Shown here: positions 23,177-30,726 of the stretch, in pieces | How positions within the stretch are numbered: position 1 is the stretch's first letter | How the letters are laid out: every line of letters begins with the position of its first letter | Origin: Pseudobdellovibrio sp. | GTDB lineage: Bacteria; Bdellovibrionota; Bdellovibrionia; Bdellovibrionales; Bdellovibrionaceae | NCBI GenBank assembly: GCA_020696855.1 | Contig: JAJFMT010000022.1 | Location: forward strand, 1-41,807 | Direction: 5' to 3' | DNA length: 41,807 nucleotides | Notes under the pieces: model-generated | Seen by the model: only the letters and a program-made list of their open reading frames with translations | Told to the model about the DNA's origin: nothing | Databases searched by the model: none | Translations under genes and position numbers: made by a program

Positions 23177-24130
23177 CTATTCTATAAATGACGAATTTAA
23201 AGTTTGCCAAAGCGGCTTTGAGTCCGGAACCATGTCCTGTGAAAAATACCACCAGAAATAACCACCGATGAAACGCGGCTGATTGATCTGCATTGAGTAG
23301 TATTTCTTAATATAGTCCTGTTTTTTATCATCGAATTTACTGCCTACTTCTCCGAAACCCATCTTTGAGCCGGGAAACAGCGCTGCCAGCTGAGCAAAAA
23401 CCTTCTTCCAGTCCGGTTGATGGCCGTTGCAGTCATCTTCGTAGTAACTGATCAGAACATAGTCGACGTTTTTTCTTATATGAGAAGAGATATTCCTCTT
23501 CACCCATGAAAACATCTCTGCATCCTTTTTTTCCCAGCAATCTTCGTTATAATAAAGCGTCAAAGCAGAAACCAGCCGGCGCTTTTCGATTTCGTCAAAG
23601 GCGTTGGTGATTTTTGTCACAACGTCTTCAGTTTTACCAAGCCATTCCCCGTTGACTTCATTGCCGAATTCCCAGATGTCGACAACGGAACCCAGAGTAT
23701 CAAGATAATCACGGGTCATATTGCGGTATTCAGTCACTGAATAATTTTTCATATAATAGGAATCAGCCAGCTCCCCCATGATGTAGGCCACTTCTTTGAT
23801 TTTTTTCAGCGGCTGAAGGTAATTTATAGCAGGAACCTTTTCGTCGAATACGATGCGCACTGTGGGTTTGTATTTCATTTTTCGCAAAGACTCAGTAACC
23901 GCCTCAATATTTTCCAGATTGTCGAGGGTGACACCATAAATTTTGCCACTGTCATTACGCGACTTACGCTCTTCTGCGGTCCTATTGCTGCTGATGATGG
24001 AGGTTTTAGCTGAAGGCGGTTTCGATGTAGCGCCGGGCTTAACGGAGTGAATGCAGCCTGCTGCTATTACAAAAAAAGCCGCGAGTGCAAAAATTGAATA
24101 AGGTATTTGTTTTTGTTGAAATTCCACCAA
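23177..24130 (-). CDS. Glycoside-hydrolase-like (clan-A TIM-barrel style) lipoprotein
   Basis: A 317-aa protein with lipoprotein signal (SIFALAAFFVIAAGC, Cys26) and a Ser/Thr/Lys linker. The body looks like a small clan GH-A barrel: strand IYGVTLDN near the start, WEFGNEVNGEW with Asn157-Glu158 as acid/base candidate, and MGFGEVGS with Glu261 as nucleophile candidate near the C-terminus. FIGGYFWWYFSQD would be the last strand. This two-Glu spacing fits a retaining endo-glycosidase. It is the first gene of the operon, 9 bp before the DUF2334 gene, so a cleave-and-deacetylate pair on one exopolysaccharide is plausible, as in two-domain PelA (inference). Start is uncertain: TTG at 24130 has no clear ribosome binding site. 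Confidence 0.62.
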   Translation of the reverse strand: MVEFQQKQIPYSIFALAAFFVIAAGCIHSVKPGATSKPPSAKTSIISSNRTAEERKSRNDSGKIYGVTLDNLENIEAVTESLRKMKYKPTVRIVFDEKVPAINYLQPLKKIKEVAYIMGELADSYYMKNYSVTEYRNMTRDYLDTLGSVVDIWEFGNEVNGEWLGKTEDVVTKITNAFDEIEKRRLVSALTLYYNEDCWEKKDAEMFSWVKRNISSHIRKNVDYVLISYYEDDCNGHQPDWKKVFAQLAALFPGSKMGFGEVGSKFDDKKQDYIKKYYSMQINQPRFIGGYFWWYFSQDMVPDSKPLWQTLNSSFIE

Positions 24131-24255
24131 CGAAATTACATTTTTTTACAGCCGCGGTGTCTATCAAAAATGAAATTTTTAAAAAATATCTATTTTGGCA
24201 TATGCGTTGCTGAATGATCCATTTTCGGAACAATTAAGTTCTTAAAGGAGAAAAA

Positions 24256-24504
24256 ATGCCTCAAGGAAGTAAAGAAAGCTACAGTACAAAACAAAAACGC
24301 ATGGCCAGACATATTGAAGACAGCGAAAAAAAATCCGGTAAATCGACTAAGTCTGCTGAAAGAATTGCCTGGGCTACTGTCAACAAGCAAACCGGCGGAG
24401 CTAAAAAGAAATCGGCATCAGGTTCTAAAAAGAAAGCCGGTGGCAAGACCAGCTCTTCAAAAAGAAGCGGCAAAAAATCCTCGTCACGACGCACGACTCA
24501 CTAA
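24256..24504 (+). CDS. Small Lys-rich protein with histone-tail-like C-terminus
   Basis: An 82-aa protein with AAAGGAG upstream of the ATG. Its first half, SYSTKQKRMARHIEDSEKKS then SAERIAWATVNKQTGG, matches a common family of small stress-related proteins of proteobacteria (pattern YT.KQKR.A.HI..s...G.s...AE..AWATVNK..GG). The second half is a run of Lys/Ser/Ala/Gly (KKKSASGSKKKAGGKTSSSK), like eukaryotic histone H1 tails. Probably a nucleic-acid-associated stress protein; the tail is the unusual part. Single gene. Confidence 0.72.
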   Translation: MPQGSKESYSTKQKRMARHIEDSEKKSGKSTKSAERIAWATVNKQTGGAKKKSASGSKKKAGGKTSSSKRSGKKSSSRRTTH

Positions 24505-24526
24505 ATGATTCGGCAGCATAAATGCG

Positions 24527-25204
24527 TTACGCTTTTGTGCTGCTCAGGTAGAACCTTTGGTGTGGCGATTTGGTTTCGCTGAACACTTCATACACAATAT
24601 AAATACTTGTGATTGCTGCAAAGAAGCACCAAACCGAAGCCACAGTCTCTTGCTGGTAAAGATGACTGAATACCAAACCAATAAAAATGAGAGCACCTGT
24701 GATTTTAACTTTTCTTTCTGTTGAAATAAAGAAAGGGGCCAGTGCTGTTAATAAATAAACCAGTGCATCTATGCTGGGAGTGATAATGGTTTGAAATCCC
24801 GAGAATGAATAGGCAATGCTGTGACCGGCAACAGCGGCACGCGGGCCTCCCCGGTATAAAATCCACAAAGCTCCGAATGCGAAGAGCGTTCCTAAAAATC
24901 CAAGCGCTTTCAACGTCGTTTTTCGTGCCGGATTTTTTTCCATCGCATAAACCGACCACGGTAGCCATGCGGGCCAGAAGGCCATTGCAAAAAACAGAAA
25001 AGATCTGACGGCTAAGCCATGCAGGCTTGACTCATGCCCGATTGAAATCCACACAAGCCCTTCACACAGTTGTTGCAATCCGAAAATGAACGGTAGTGCT
25101 ACAAACATTCTTTGTTTAGGTTCTTGATTCAGCTTGCTTGCACTGCTTCCCAGTGACAGAAGCACAGCCGCAGAGCCAAAGCTTGCCGAGGCTGAAAAAC
25201 ACAT
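24527..25204 (-). CDS. DUF6629 integral membrane protein
   Basis: A 225-aa protein starting MCFSASASFGSAAVLLSLG, the signature opening of DUF6629 (MCFSA.ASF..g..L...G), with FIFGLQQLCEGLVWISIG also typical. Seven or so TM helices follow. GAGGAG is well placed before the ATG. Function of the family is unknown. Converges on the small Lys-rich gene. Confidence 0.8.
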   Translation of the reverse strand: MCFSASASFGSAAVLLSLGSSASKLNQEPKQRMFVALPFIFGLQQLCEGLVWISIGHESSLHGLAVRSFLFFAMAFWPAWLPWSVYAMEKNPARKTTLKALGFLGTLFAFGALWILYRGGPRAAVAGHSIAYSFSGFQTIITPSIDALVYLLTALAPFFISTERKVKITGALIFIGLVFSHLYQQETVASVWCFFAAITSIYIVYEVFSETKSPHQRFYLSSTKA

Positions 25205-25284
25205 AGTCTTCTCCTCAAAAAAAGTTAAATAAGAAAGTATGCAAGCTCAAAGCCAGGTCTTGAACTTGCAATCTGTGTAAGAGG

Positions 25285-26055
25285 ATGACCTGGCAAAAAA
25301 AGCTGAATTTACTTTTTTTAACTCTCGCAGCGGCACTAACAGGCTGCAACGAAGGAAATTTTGAAACTGATGACCGGCTGGCTGCTGAAAAGGCCGTGCT
25401 GGAAGAGCAGAAACAGATCGTCGAGAATATAAAAAAACAAATTGAAAATGAGCAGCGCCGGTCTGACAACGCCATTCCGATTCAAATCGAAAATCAGCAA
25501 ACACAGATCGGAACTTTGGGTGTCATCATTTCACAGGTTCGTGAAGCTCAGTCCGACATCAGCACTTCAGGATCAGAAGCTTTAAGCCGCGAAAATCTTC
25601 AGGCTCAGCAAATTCAGAATCAGGTGCTTCCTCAAATACAGAGCCTGCAGCAAAGCATCCCCCGCCTGGAAGAGCAGATTACTCTGCTGACCAGTATCGG
25701 GCTTCGCTCGAAAGAACAGGAAGGGCGGCTTACCGAACTGAAATCCCAGTTGGCCGAACAGAAAATACTTCTTGATAATCTTCAGTCTCAACTGACGGCT
25801 TTGAATGTGGAGAGCATCACAAGAAGCAATCAGATTTACCGTACCATGCTGGATCAACGAAGAGAACTTGCCAGTTACAAAGAAGATGTTCAGACCGAGC
25901 TGGATACCCGCCGGGAGGCGCTGTCGTCACTTCAGACGTACTCATTACAATCACGAATGAGTCTCATGACTCTTAACCAGCAGTTGCGAAATGCTGAACA
26001 GGCTTTAAATGCTCAAACTAAAAAAGTCCGGGCGATGGAAAATCAAAACAAATAA
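25285..26055 (+). CDS. Coiled-coil lipoprotein
   Basis: A 256-aa product with lipoprotein signal MTWQKKLNLLFLTLAAALTGC and a mature chain that is almost wholly coiled coil and Gln/Glu/Leu-rich (AVLEEQKQIVENIKKQIENE; RLTELKSQLAEQKILLDNLQ). It should form a long rod in the periplasm. AGAGG abuts the ATG with no spacer, so initiation is odd, but no better start keeps the signal peptide. Divergent from DUF6629 and followed at about 70 bp by a small membrane gene. No family recognised. Confidence 0.68.
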   Translation: MTWQKKLNLLFLTLAAALTGCNEGNFETDDRLAAEKAVLEEQKQIVENIKKQIENEQRRSDNAIPIQIENQQTQIGTLGVIISQVREAQSDISTSGSEALSRENLQAQQIQNQVLPQIQSLQQSIPRLEEQITLLTSIGLRSKEQEGRLTELKSQLAEQKILLDNLQSQLTALNVESITRSNQIYRTMLDQRRELASYKEDVQTELDTRREALSSLQTYSLQSRMSLMTLNQQLRNAEQALNAQTKKVRAMENQNK

Positions 26056-26124
26056 TTGTCGTTCTACCGGGCACACTGCTTGCTTCGTATGATGTTAAGA
26101 CCTCAACAAACAGGAGGACTCGCT

Positions 26125-26421
26125 ATGCGAACAGGCCAAAAAAACAAAAACACAGGGCGACTCTCAAGAAGATTTAAAAGCGAAATTCCTAATGAAGCCA
26201 TTGAGGATCAAACCAAAAAGATTCCCAATCTGCTGTTTTTAGGGCTGGGGCTTGCAAGTCTTGTTGGGCAAGCGGCTGTTCAACGCTACATCAAGAAAAG
26301 ATTTTTAAGTCCCATTTTAGGCGTGTGGGGACCGGTGTTTTTGATATTCGGTCTATACAACAAAATGGTTAAGATTGAAGAAGAACTTCTGCCGTCGAGA
26401 CGGAGACGTTCTTTACATTAA
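26125..26421 (+). CDS. Small membrane protein, unknown
   Basis: A 98-aa product starting at the ATG at 26125 with AGGAGG 8 nt upstream; the open frame before it lacks a ribosome binding site. A basic N-terminus (MRTGQKNKNTGRLSRRFKSE) precedes two hydrophobic segments (LLFLGLGLASLVGQAA and LGVWGPVFLIFGLYNKM) and the tail is RRRRSLH. Looks like a two-helix inner-membrane protein. No family recognised. Confidence 0.62.
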   Translation: MRTGQKNKNTGRLSRRFKSEIPNEAIEDQTKKIPNLLFLGLGLASLVGQAAVQRYIKKRFLSPILGVWGPVFLIFGLYNKMVKIEEELLPSRRRRSLH

Positions 26422-26448
26422 TATTTTGGCGGCGGGCTTCGTGCTCAT

Positions 26449-27120
26449 CTACTCAACTTCCTTCTCTTTCGGGGTTCGCTGCCTATACTTTTCGTAATAC
26501 TTTCTGAAAAGACTTTCTTCCGGCATGTACTCGTTAAGAAGTGATCTCGCTTGTTCTTCTGACATCGTTTCAGCGGCCAAATAAAGCTCTTCGAAAATTG
26601 TTTTAGTGGCTCCGATGGCCAGCGACGGAAACGCACCATCATCGACCTCCCCATAACCGACGATCAAAAAATTTGAGAACAGCTCTTTCATGGCTCTGTC
26701 GTAGATCCGGGCGTTATCTTTTCCCTGCAGTTCACAAATCTGCTTTAATTTTTTAGTCGATAAAGGCGAATCCTGCTCTAGCACCTCTAGAATTTCGCGA
26801 GCCGGCCTTGAAATCCCTGTAGGATTTGAAAACTGACTGATCGAAAGCCTGATAAGAGCCGTAAACAACTTTTTAGAAAAGAACGTAGCCCGGCCCTGAT
26901 ACCATTTTGAATAGACCACTTCGCCACCTTCTGAAAGGCGCTTCATCAGTGACCACATATCGAATACACGGTTGTCACCTGACTCGTCCCAGTCCCAGTT
27001 CATTTTCTTTTTCGGATAAAATTCACTCCAAAGTGAATGAGGCTGGGGCTTGTTGTTTATAGGGAACACAAGCAGCACTCCGTTTTTTTCGATTTTTGAA
27101 ACCGCGCTCTTTAACTTCAT
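26449..27120 (-). CDS. Winged-helix-like protein, possibly AlkZ/YcaQ-related
   Basis: A 223-aa soluble protein. Traits are WSLMKRLSEGGEVVYSKWYQGRATFFS, an alternating helix/strand stretch (REILEVLEQDSPLSTKKLKQ) typical of a winged helix, and a helical C-terminus. The order (short N-terminal region, W-rich segment, winged helix after LSTKKL) resembles short AlkZ-related proteins that lack the full DNA-glycosylase length of about 400 aa. I cannot confirm the catalytic Gln-x-Gln of AlkZ; it does not appear. Assignment is tentative. Confidence 0.35.
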   Translation of the reverse strand: MKLKSAVSKIEKNGVLLVFPINNKPQPHSLWSEFYPKKKMNWDWDESGDNRVFDMWSLMKRLSEGGEVVYSKWYQGRATFFSKKLFTALIRLSISQFSNPTGISRPAREILEVLEQDSPLSTKKLKQICELQGKDNARIYDRAMKELFSNFLIVGYGEVDDGAFPSLAIGATKTIFEELYLAAETMSEEQARSLLNEYMPEESLFRKYYEKYRQRTPKEKEVE

Positions 27121-27248
27121 AGTTTAAGTCTCATATAATCAGTCCTATAGTCGATCCTCAGTGAAATTTGAGCAATCCCGGTGCCATCATCATGAAAAAA
27201 ATCCCCGCCCTGCCTTTAGAGTAGATATCCCAAGTTACTTAAGCAAAG

Positions 27249-27256
27249 TACTTTAG
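27249..27256. promoter_or_regulatory. TACTTTAG motif upstream of XRE gene
   Basis: TACTTTAGTT, overlapping the palindrome AAAGTACTTT, 67-74 bp before the ATG at 27323. Same 10 bases as the right arm of the palindrome at 33032-33060. Confidence 0.35.
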
Positions 27257-27322
27257 TTTTTTGCCATTTTTAATTGCCCAGCCTGCCACTGCGGTGATAC
27301 AACTGAAGCATCTGGGGGTTTA

Positions 27323-27598
27323 ATGGGTAAAGTGGATGTTGAACTGGGTGCACTTGTTCGGGAGTACAGGCTCAAAGCCGGAATGACACAATTAGAGCTT
27401 TCGCAAAAATTGGGTTATGAATCAATGCAATTTGTTTCTTTATTTGAAAGAGGATTGTCAAAAATTCCTTTAAAAGTAATCGGCAAACTGGTTGTTATTT
27501 TAGGTATACCTGAAAAGAAAGTAACAAAAGCTTTGGTCGACTCTTTAGTGACAGACATTAACGAGCAAATTAAAGAAGGCAAAAAAAGCGTTTCTTAG
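27323..27598 (+). CDS. XRE-family HTH regulator 1
   Basis: A 91-aa protein that is little more than a Cro/C1 HTH: GALVREYRLKAGMTQLELSQ, KLGYESMQFVSLFERGLSKI (recognition helix), then a helical tail LVTDINEQIKEGKKS. GGGGG lies 4 nt before the ATG. The TACTTTAGTT motif lies in the promoter region. First of three co-directional genes; 32 bp to the next. Probably a DNA-binding regulator of its own locus. Confidence 0.8.
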   Translation: MGKVDVELGALVREYRLKAGMTQLELSQKLGYESMQFVSLFERGLSKIPLKVIGKLVVILGIPEKKVTKALVDSLVTDINEQIKEGKKSVS

Positions 27599-27630
27599 TA
27601 TCTAGCTTCGTTTCCGCCGGTTGAAAACTT

Positions 27631-27936
27631 ATGAATATAGAAAATCTGTCTCAGTACAATTCAAGTAGATTTTTGAAGTTGCTGGGACTCTATATTCAGC
27701 AGCGGCGGCAAGAACTCAAATTAACAGCCCAAGAGGCTGCCAACAAGTCTCAGTTAAATCTTGTAACTTTTGAAAAAATCGAATCAGGCCAGCATCAATT
27801 GACCGATAACGAACTGGTTATGCTCGCGGACCGCTTGTATTTATCTGAGCTGGAAATTCTGAATTTAGCTAAAATCACGCAGGTGCAGGAAATCATCGAA
27901 ATGACCAGGGAACTCAATGCAAACTATCCCGGGTAG
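27631..27936 (+). CDS. XRE-family HTH regulator 2
   Basis: A 101-aa protein with a second Cro/C1-type HTH: LGLYIQQRRQELKLTAQEAA, NKSQLNLVTFEKIESGQHQL, MLADRLYLSELEIL. The ribosome binding site is weak, so it may depend on translation of the gene before it. Its last 20 bases overlap the start of the 307-aa gene. It is distinct in sequence from the first XRE protein, so not a recent duplicate. Confidence 0.78.
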   Translation: MNIENLSQYNSSRFLKLLGLYIQQRRQELKLTAQEAANKSQLNLVTFEKIESGQHQLTDNELVMLADRLYLSELEILNLAKITQVQEIIEMTRELNANYPG

Positions 27937-28840
27937 TCACCTAACAAAGACCAACTCTCAGCTTATAAAGAAATTTATAAAAGACGTCGGTCTTCCTTTT
28001 AATATTGGCCCCGAAGCGCTTGGGTTAAAACCATCCCAATTTATGGATTGGATGTCAGGACATGACGTATTTGTAGACCGGCCTCATCTGCTGCATTTAA
28101 GTCAGTATTTAAATTTAAATGAAGACTCTATCGTTGACGGCACATACGATAAAAATCTTGTACGGAAGCGGCTGTTCGAATCATCTGCAGCATTACCTGA
28201 AAAGTATTCTCAGAATCAGCACAGTTATGTCAGATCATCGGCCCATATTATTAAATATCTGACATTGACCCGCGGGCAGCATTTCAGCGACCAGCTATTG
28301 CGAAGTTTAAACATTTCTCCTCTGATTTATTCGAATATCGATAATAAAATCAGCATCAATTACTTTGTTGATTTGCTGGATGCTCTGGCGAAAACTGATC
28401 TCAGTCAGACTGAAATCGACAGCCTTGCCGGCATGCTGTTTTTAGGAATCGAAGGCACGGCCCTTGGAGACAAATTTAAGCAGGCGCAAACTTATTATCA
28501 GTGCTACGAAGTTCTGGCGCAAAATATTTCACTTTTTGACAGCAATTTTGAGTATAAATTTGAATTAGAAAAAGACCAGGTTCTGATCCGGTCGACTTTT
28601 TTGTTCGATAAACATTTTCAGGAAAAATGGAGCCTTGATAAAATCTTTCGCCTGGAGAGATATCGTCATTTACTTTCAGGCTGGTATCCTTTCCTGTCGA
28701 AGCTTCCGCCGGTAGTGCCTCAGCATACTCTTGAGTCATTTACTAACCGGATCGAAGCTTCCTATCTGATTAAATTTGACGAGATTCATCTTACGAAGCC
28801 TGTAAATTTTCAGGCAGCACCGTCTCTGCACTTCTTATAA
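27917..28840 (+). CDS. HTH-like N-terminus plus unknown sensor-like domain, 307 aa
   Basis: No family is certain. The ATG at 27917 has AGGGA 7 nt upstream, inside the previous gene. Residues about 12-70 (QLIKKFIKDVGLPFNIGPEA, LGLKPSQFMDWMSGHDVFVD, LLHLSQYLNLNEDSI) have helix spacing like an XRE HTH. The rest (about 90-307) is alpha/beta and ends PPVVPQHTLESFTNRIEASY then KPVNFQAAPSLHFL. That ending recalls the last strand of the ligand-sensing domain found before AraC HTHs (..hp.p.....y...fg.pV.F.a....l.f), but no AraC HTH follows. It may be a one-component sensor. Its 3' end overlaps the convergent acyltransferase by 50 bp. Confidence 0.5.
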   Translation: MQTIPGSHLTKTNSQLIKKFIKDVGLPFNIGPEALGLKPSQFMDWMSGHDVFVDRPHLLHLSQYLNLNEDSIVDGTYDKNLVRKRLFESSAALPEKYSQNQHSYVRSSAHIIKYLTLTRGQHFSDQLLRSLNISPLIYSNIDNKISINYFVDLLDALAKTDLSQTEIDSLAGMLFLGIEGTALGDKFKQAQTYYQCYEVLAQNISLFDSNFEYKFELEKDQVLIRSTFLFDKHFQEKWSLDKIFRLERYRHLLSGWYPFLSKLPPVVPQHTLESFTNRIEASYLIKFDEIHLTKPVNFQAAPSLHFL

Positions 28841-29540
28841 AGTCGCCGAACGAATCAGGCTGTAATCCCGAAGCGGTAACCCATAACATATTATCCAGCA
28901 ATGCCTGATGCTTCTGATAAACATCACGGATGTGTGAAAGGTTGAAGTTTTCCAATAGAACCAGCATGTGCGGGTCAGGAATCTTCGGGTGTACGAATTT
29001 ATAGTCCTGCGAAAAGCTTCCGAATTTTTCTACGAACTTCTGAGTTTTAAACTTAGCGTTCGGGCATGCCATGAAGTAATTGTAACCGAGGCTCAGCATA
29101 TAGGCGCAGGCCGCTGCAAAGCCTACATCTGTAACATGAATACCTGTTCTGCCCTGTGAATAGCCTGGCTCTGCAAACAGCGAATTACATTCTACAAAAA
29201 GTGGGTACCGCTGCAGAAATTTATCTAAGGCCGCCTTACAGGGCTCATTCAGATCAGGGTATAGTTCCTGCATCGGGGTTTTTACTTTTGATATCTCTGC
29301 GCGCGCCTGATAAGTAACACGCACTGTGAAGATCAGCTTCGGGTTAAAAAGATCCGAAGTATCGTACAGCAGTATATGCGTACCCAGCATGTCGTGCTTA
29401 TCCAGAGTGATGTAATTTTCGTCAGTTCGCTCAAAGTTTTTTTGCTTGGCAATGATCATGTCAGCCAGAATTTTTTTAGTTTCCGGCTTATCAAGCTGCA
29501 ACTTTGCATGATCCAGTAAAACCAGCCTGAAATTTTTCAT
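28791..29540 (-). CDS. GNAT-fold N-acyltransferase, autoinducer-synthase/FeeM-like
   Basis: A 249-aa protein. I use the ATG at 29540 with GGAG 11 nt upstream and further purines (GGAAG) next to it; a TTG 15 nt earlier would sit on that ribosome binding site. YITLDKHDMLGTHILLYD then PKLIFTVRV follows the E/D-x-D-x-(Y/H)-D...h.....R layout (Asp47, Asp50, Arg74) of LuxI-like and FeeM-like synthases. FVECNSLF takes the place of the usual E-x-S-R-(L/F) block but with the Arg lost. The C-terminal part LSLGYNYFMACPNAKFKTQK is typical of a late GNAT strand. FeeM enzymes make N-acyl amino acids and LuxI makes acyl-homoserine lactones from acyl-ACP. Product unknown. Convergent overlap of 50 bp with the 307-aa gene. 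Confidence 0.55.
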   Translation of the reverse strand: MKNFRLVLLDHAKLQLDKPETKKILADMIIAKQKNFERTDENYITLDKHDMLGTHILLYDTSDLFNPKLIFTVRVTYQARAEISKVKTPMQELYPDLNEPCKAALDKFLQRYPLFVECNSLFAEPGYSQGRTGIHVTDVGFAAACAYMLSLGYNYFMACPNAKFKTQKFVEKFGSFSQDYKFVHPKIPDPHMLVLLENFNLSHIRDVYQKHQALLDNMLWVTASGLQPDSFGDFIRSAETVLPENLQAS

Positions 29541-29586
29541 CTTCCACGTCTCCAATTTTGATGTCCTAAGGATTGATGCCCTAAGT

Positions 29587-29608
29587 GTAAATCCCCAATC
29601 GGATTTAC
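29587..29608. promoter_or_regulatory. Perfect inverted repeat upstream of the acyltransferase
   Basis: GTAAATCC-CCAATC-GGATTTAC, 8-bp arms with 6-bp centre, 47-68 bp before the ATG at 29540. CTAAAGTAAC (complement GTTACTTTAG) adjoins at 29610-29619. The length suits a dimeric regulator site. Confidence 0.45.
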
Positions 29609-29900
29609 TCTAAAGTAACGAACTTTATTTATTACAAAATAAACCGAACCCTTCTAGTCCAAAAAAAGACTGTAGAATTAAAAAACACACAACTCTTCTT
29701 CATGGGTTGAAATGTGTTTCATATTTAACAGCAGTTTGTTTGCAAGTGGTTATTTATGAGAATTCAAGTATTTAGCTTTATAATGTATTTAAAAGCACAT
29801 GGCTTTTTGGTATCGTAATGCATGGGGCAATATGGGCTTTTTATTTTTTCAGTCCACAAACTTAAGTCCTGACAACTTTTTACGCTAACTGAAGGATCTC
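29609..29900. other. Gene-free divergent promoter region
   Basis: With the inverted repeat before it this is about 360 bp between divergent starts. Very AT-rich, no open frame with a ribosome binding site. It should carry promoters for the acyltransferase (minus) and for the hydrolase/ThiF pair (plus). I see no terminator and no other clear motif. Confidence 0.5.
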
Positions 29901-30686
29901 ATTATCGAACAGAAGAAAGACACTATTTTTTTTCATATGGGACCCGGAGCAAACGCACAAGCCGATGAAGCCATTCTTTCTTCTGCTTTTCCGAATGTTT
30001 TTTTCTGGAATCAGCCACTTCAAAAAAATGCGACGCACGCTTTTGGTAACCTCATTGAGGAAGCAAAATCTCAGGTTGCAAAACTCTCTGCAGCCAACAA
30101 TGGGAATCCTGTCAATGTCATCGCGCACAGCTTCGGTGGCCACATCTTCCATGCCTTATCACTGCAGATTCCGGATCTTTTAAAATCCTGCAGCTTTTAC
30201 GGAACGGGTTATGATATTCCGGGCGGTTTCTTTAAGTTACTGACGGTCATGAGACAGTCACCCTCAACGGAATCGGCATTAAAGGAAAAGATGGATACTT
30301 TTTTAGCGGTCCATCACGAGTCGAAGGCATCAGACATATGGAACTACATCGGCCTGATCGCACAAGACCCCGCGTTCTTCAGGCACTACTGGCCAACTCA
30401 GGATTTGTTTAACGGATTCATTGCTACAGCAGCCAAAACTGAGCCAATGGATATGGAAAGCTTTCAGAATATTCTGAATGATTTTCTGAACAGCCACTTT
30501 ACCCCTGAAAATCTCAGCAAAAGCTCATGGCAAGGGCCAATTGAAATTCATTTCGGAGACAAAGATCCACTGATTGAAATTAATAAAGAAACCGGATTGT
30601 GGAAAACTATTTTCCCGCAGGCTCATATCAAAGTCCTGAAAAATTCAGGACACTTCGCGCATTTGGAAAAGTATTTGAAAGCTTAA
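29901..30686 (+). CDS. Alpha/beta hydrolase, probable ATT start
   Basis: From the ATG at 29937 the protein begins MGPGANAQ, in the middle of the first hydrolase loop. In-frame codons before it give DTIFFHMGPG, the strand-plus-HG-loop expected of the fold, and no ATG, GTG or TTG occurs before the TAA at 29886. AAGGA lies 4 nt upstream of an ATT at 29901, which I take as the start (262 codons with the stop). The nucleophile elbow is VIAHSFGGHI (Ser77 in this numbering), with FGDKDPL as acid region and NSGHFAHLE as the His. Lid residues are hydrophobic. It may be a thioesterase, lactonase or esterase. ThiF follows by 40 bp, so one operon. Confidence 0.68.
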   Translation: MIEQKKDTIFFHMGPGANAQADEAILSSAFPNVFFWNQPLQKNATHAFGNLIEEAKSQVAKLSAANNGNPVNVIAHSFGGHIFHALSLQIPDLLKSCSFYGTGYDIPGGFFKLLTVMRQSPSTESALKEKMDTFLAVHHESKASDIWNYIGLIAQDPAFFRHYWPTQDLFNGFIATAAKTEPMDMESFQNILNDFLNSHFTPENLSKSSWQGPIEIHFGDKDPLIEINKETGLWKTIFPQAHIKVLKNSGHFAHLEKYLKA

Positions 30687-30726
30687 AACTCAGTGATACT
30701 CTCTTTTCTAAAGCGAGGGACTTCAT

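Noticed and set aside
24513..24543. Terminator from GCAGCA/TGCTGC inverted repeat between convergent genes
   Set aside because: No T run on either strand and it overlaps the end of the DUF6629 gene; may be a weak hairpin only.
27631..28840. Single gene broken by a frameshift (XRE 2 plus 307-aa protein)
   Set aside because: The second gene has its own ATG and AGGGA site, and its N-terminus is a separate HTH-like unit, so coupling is the simpler reading.
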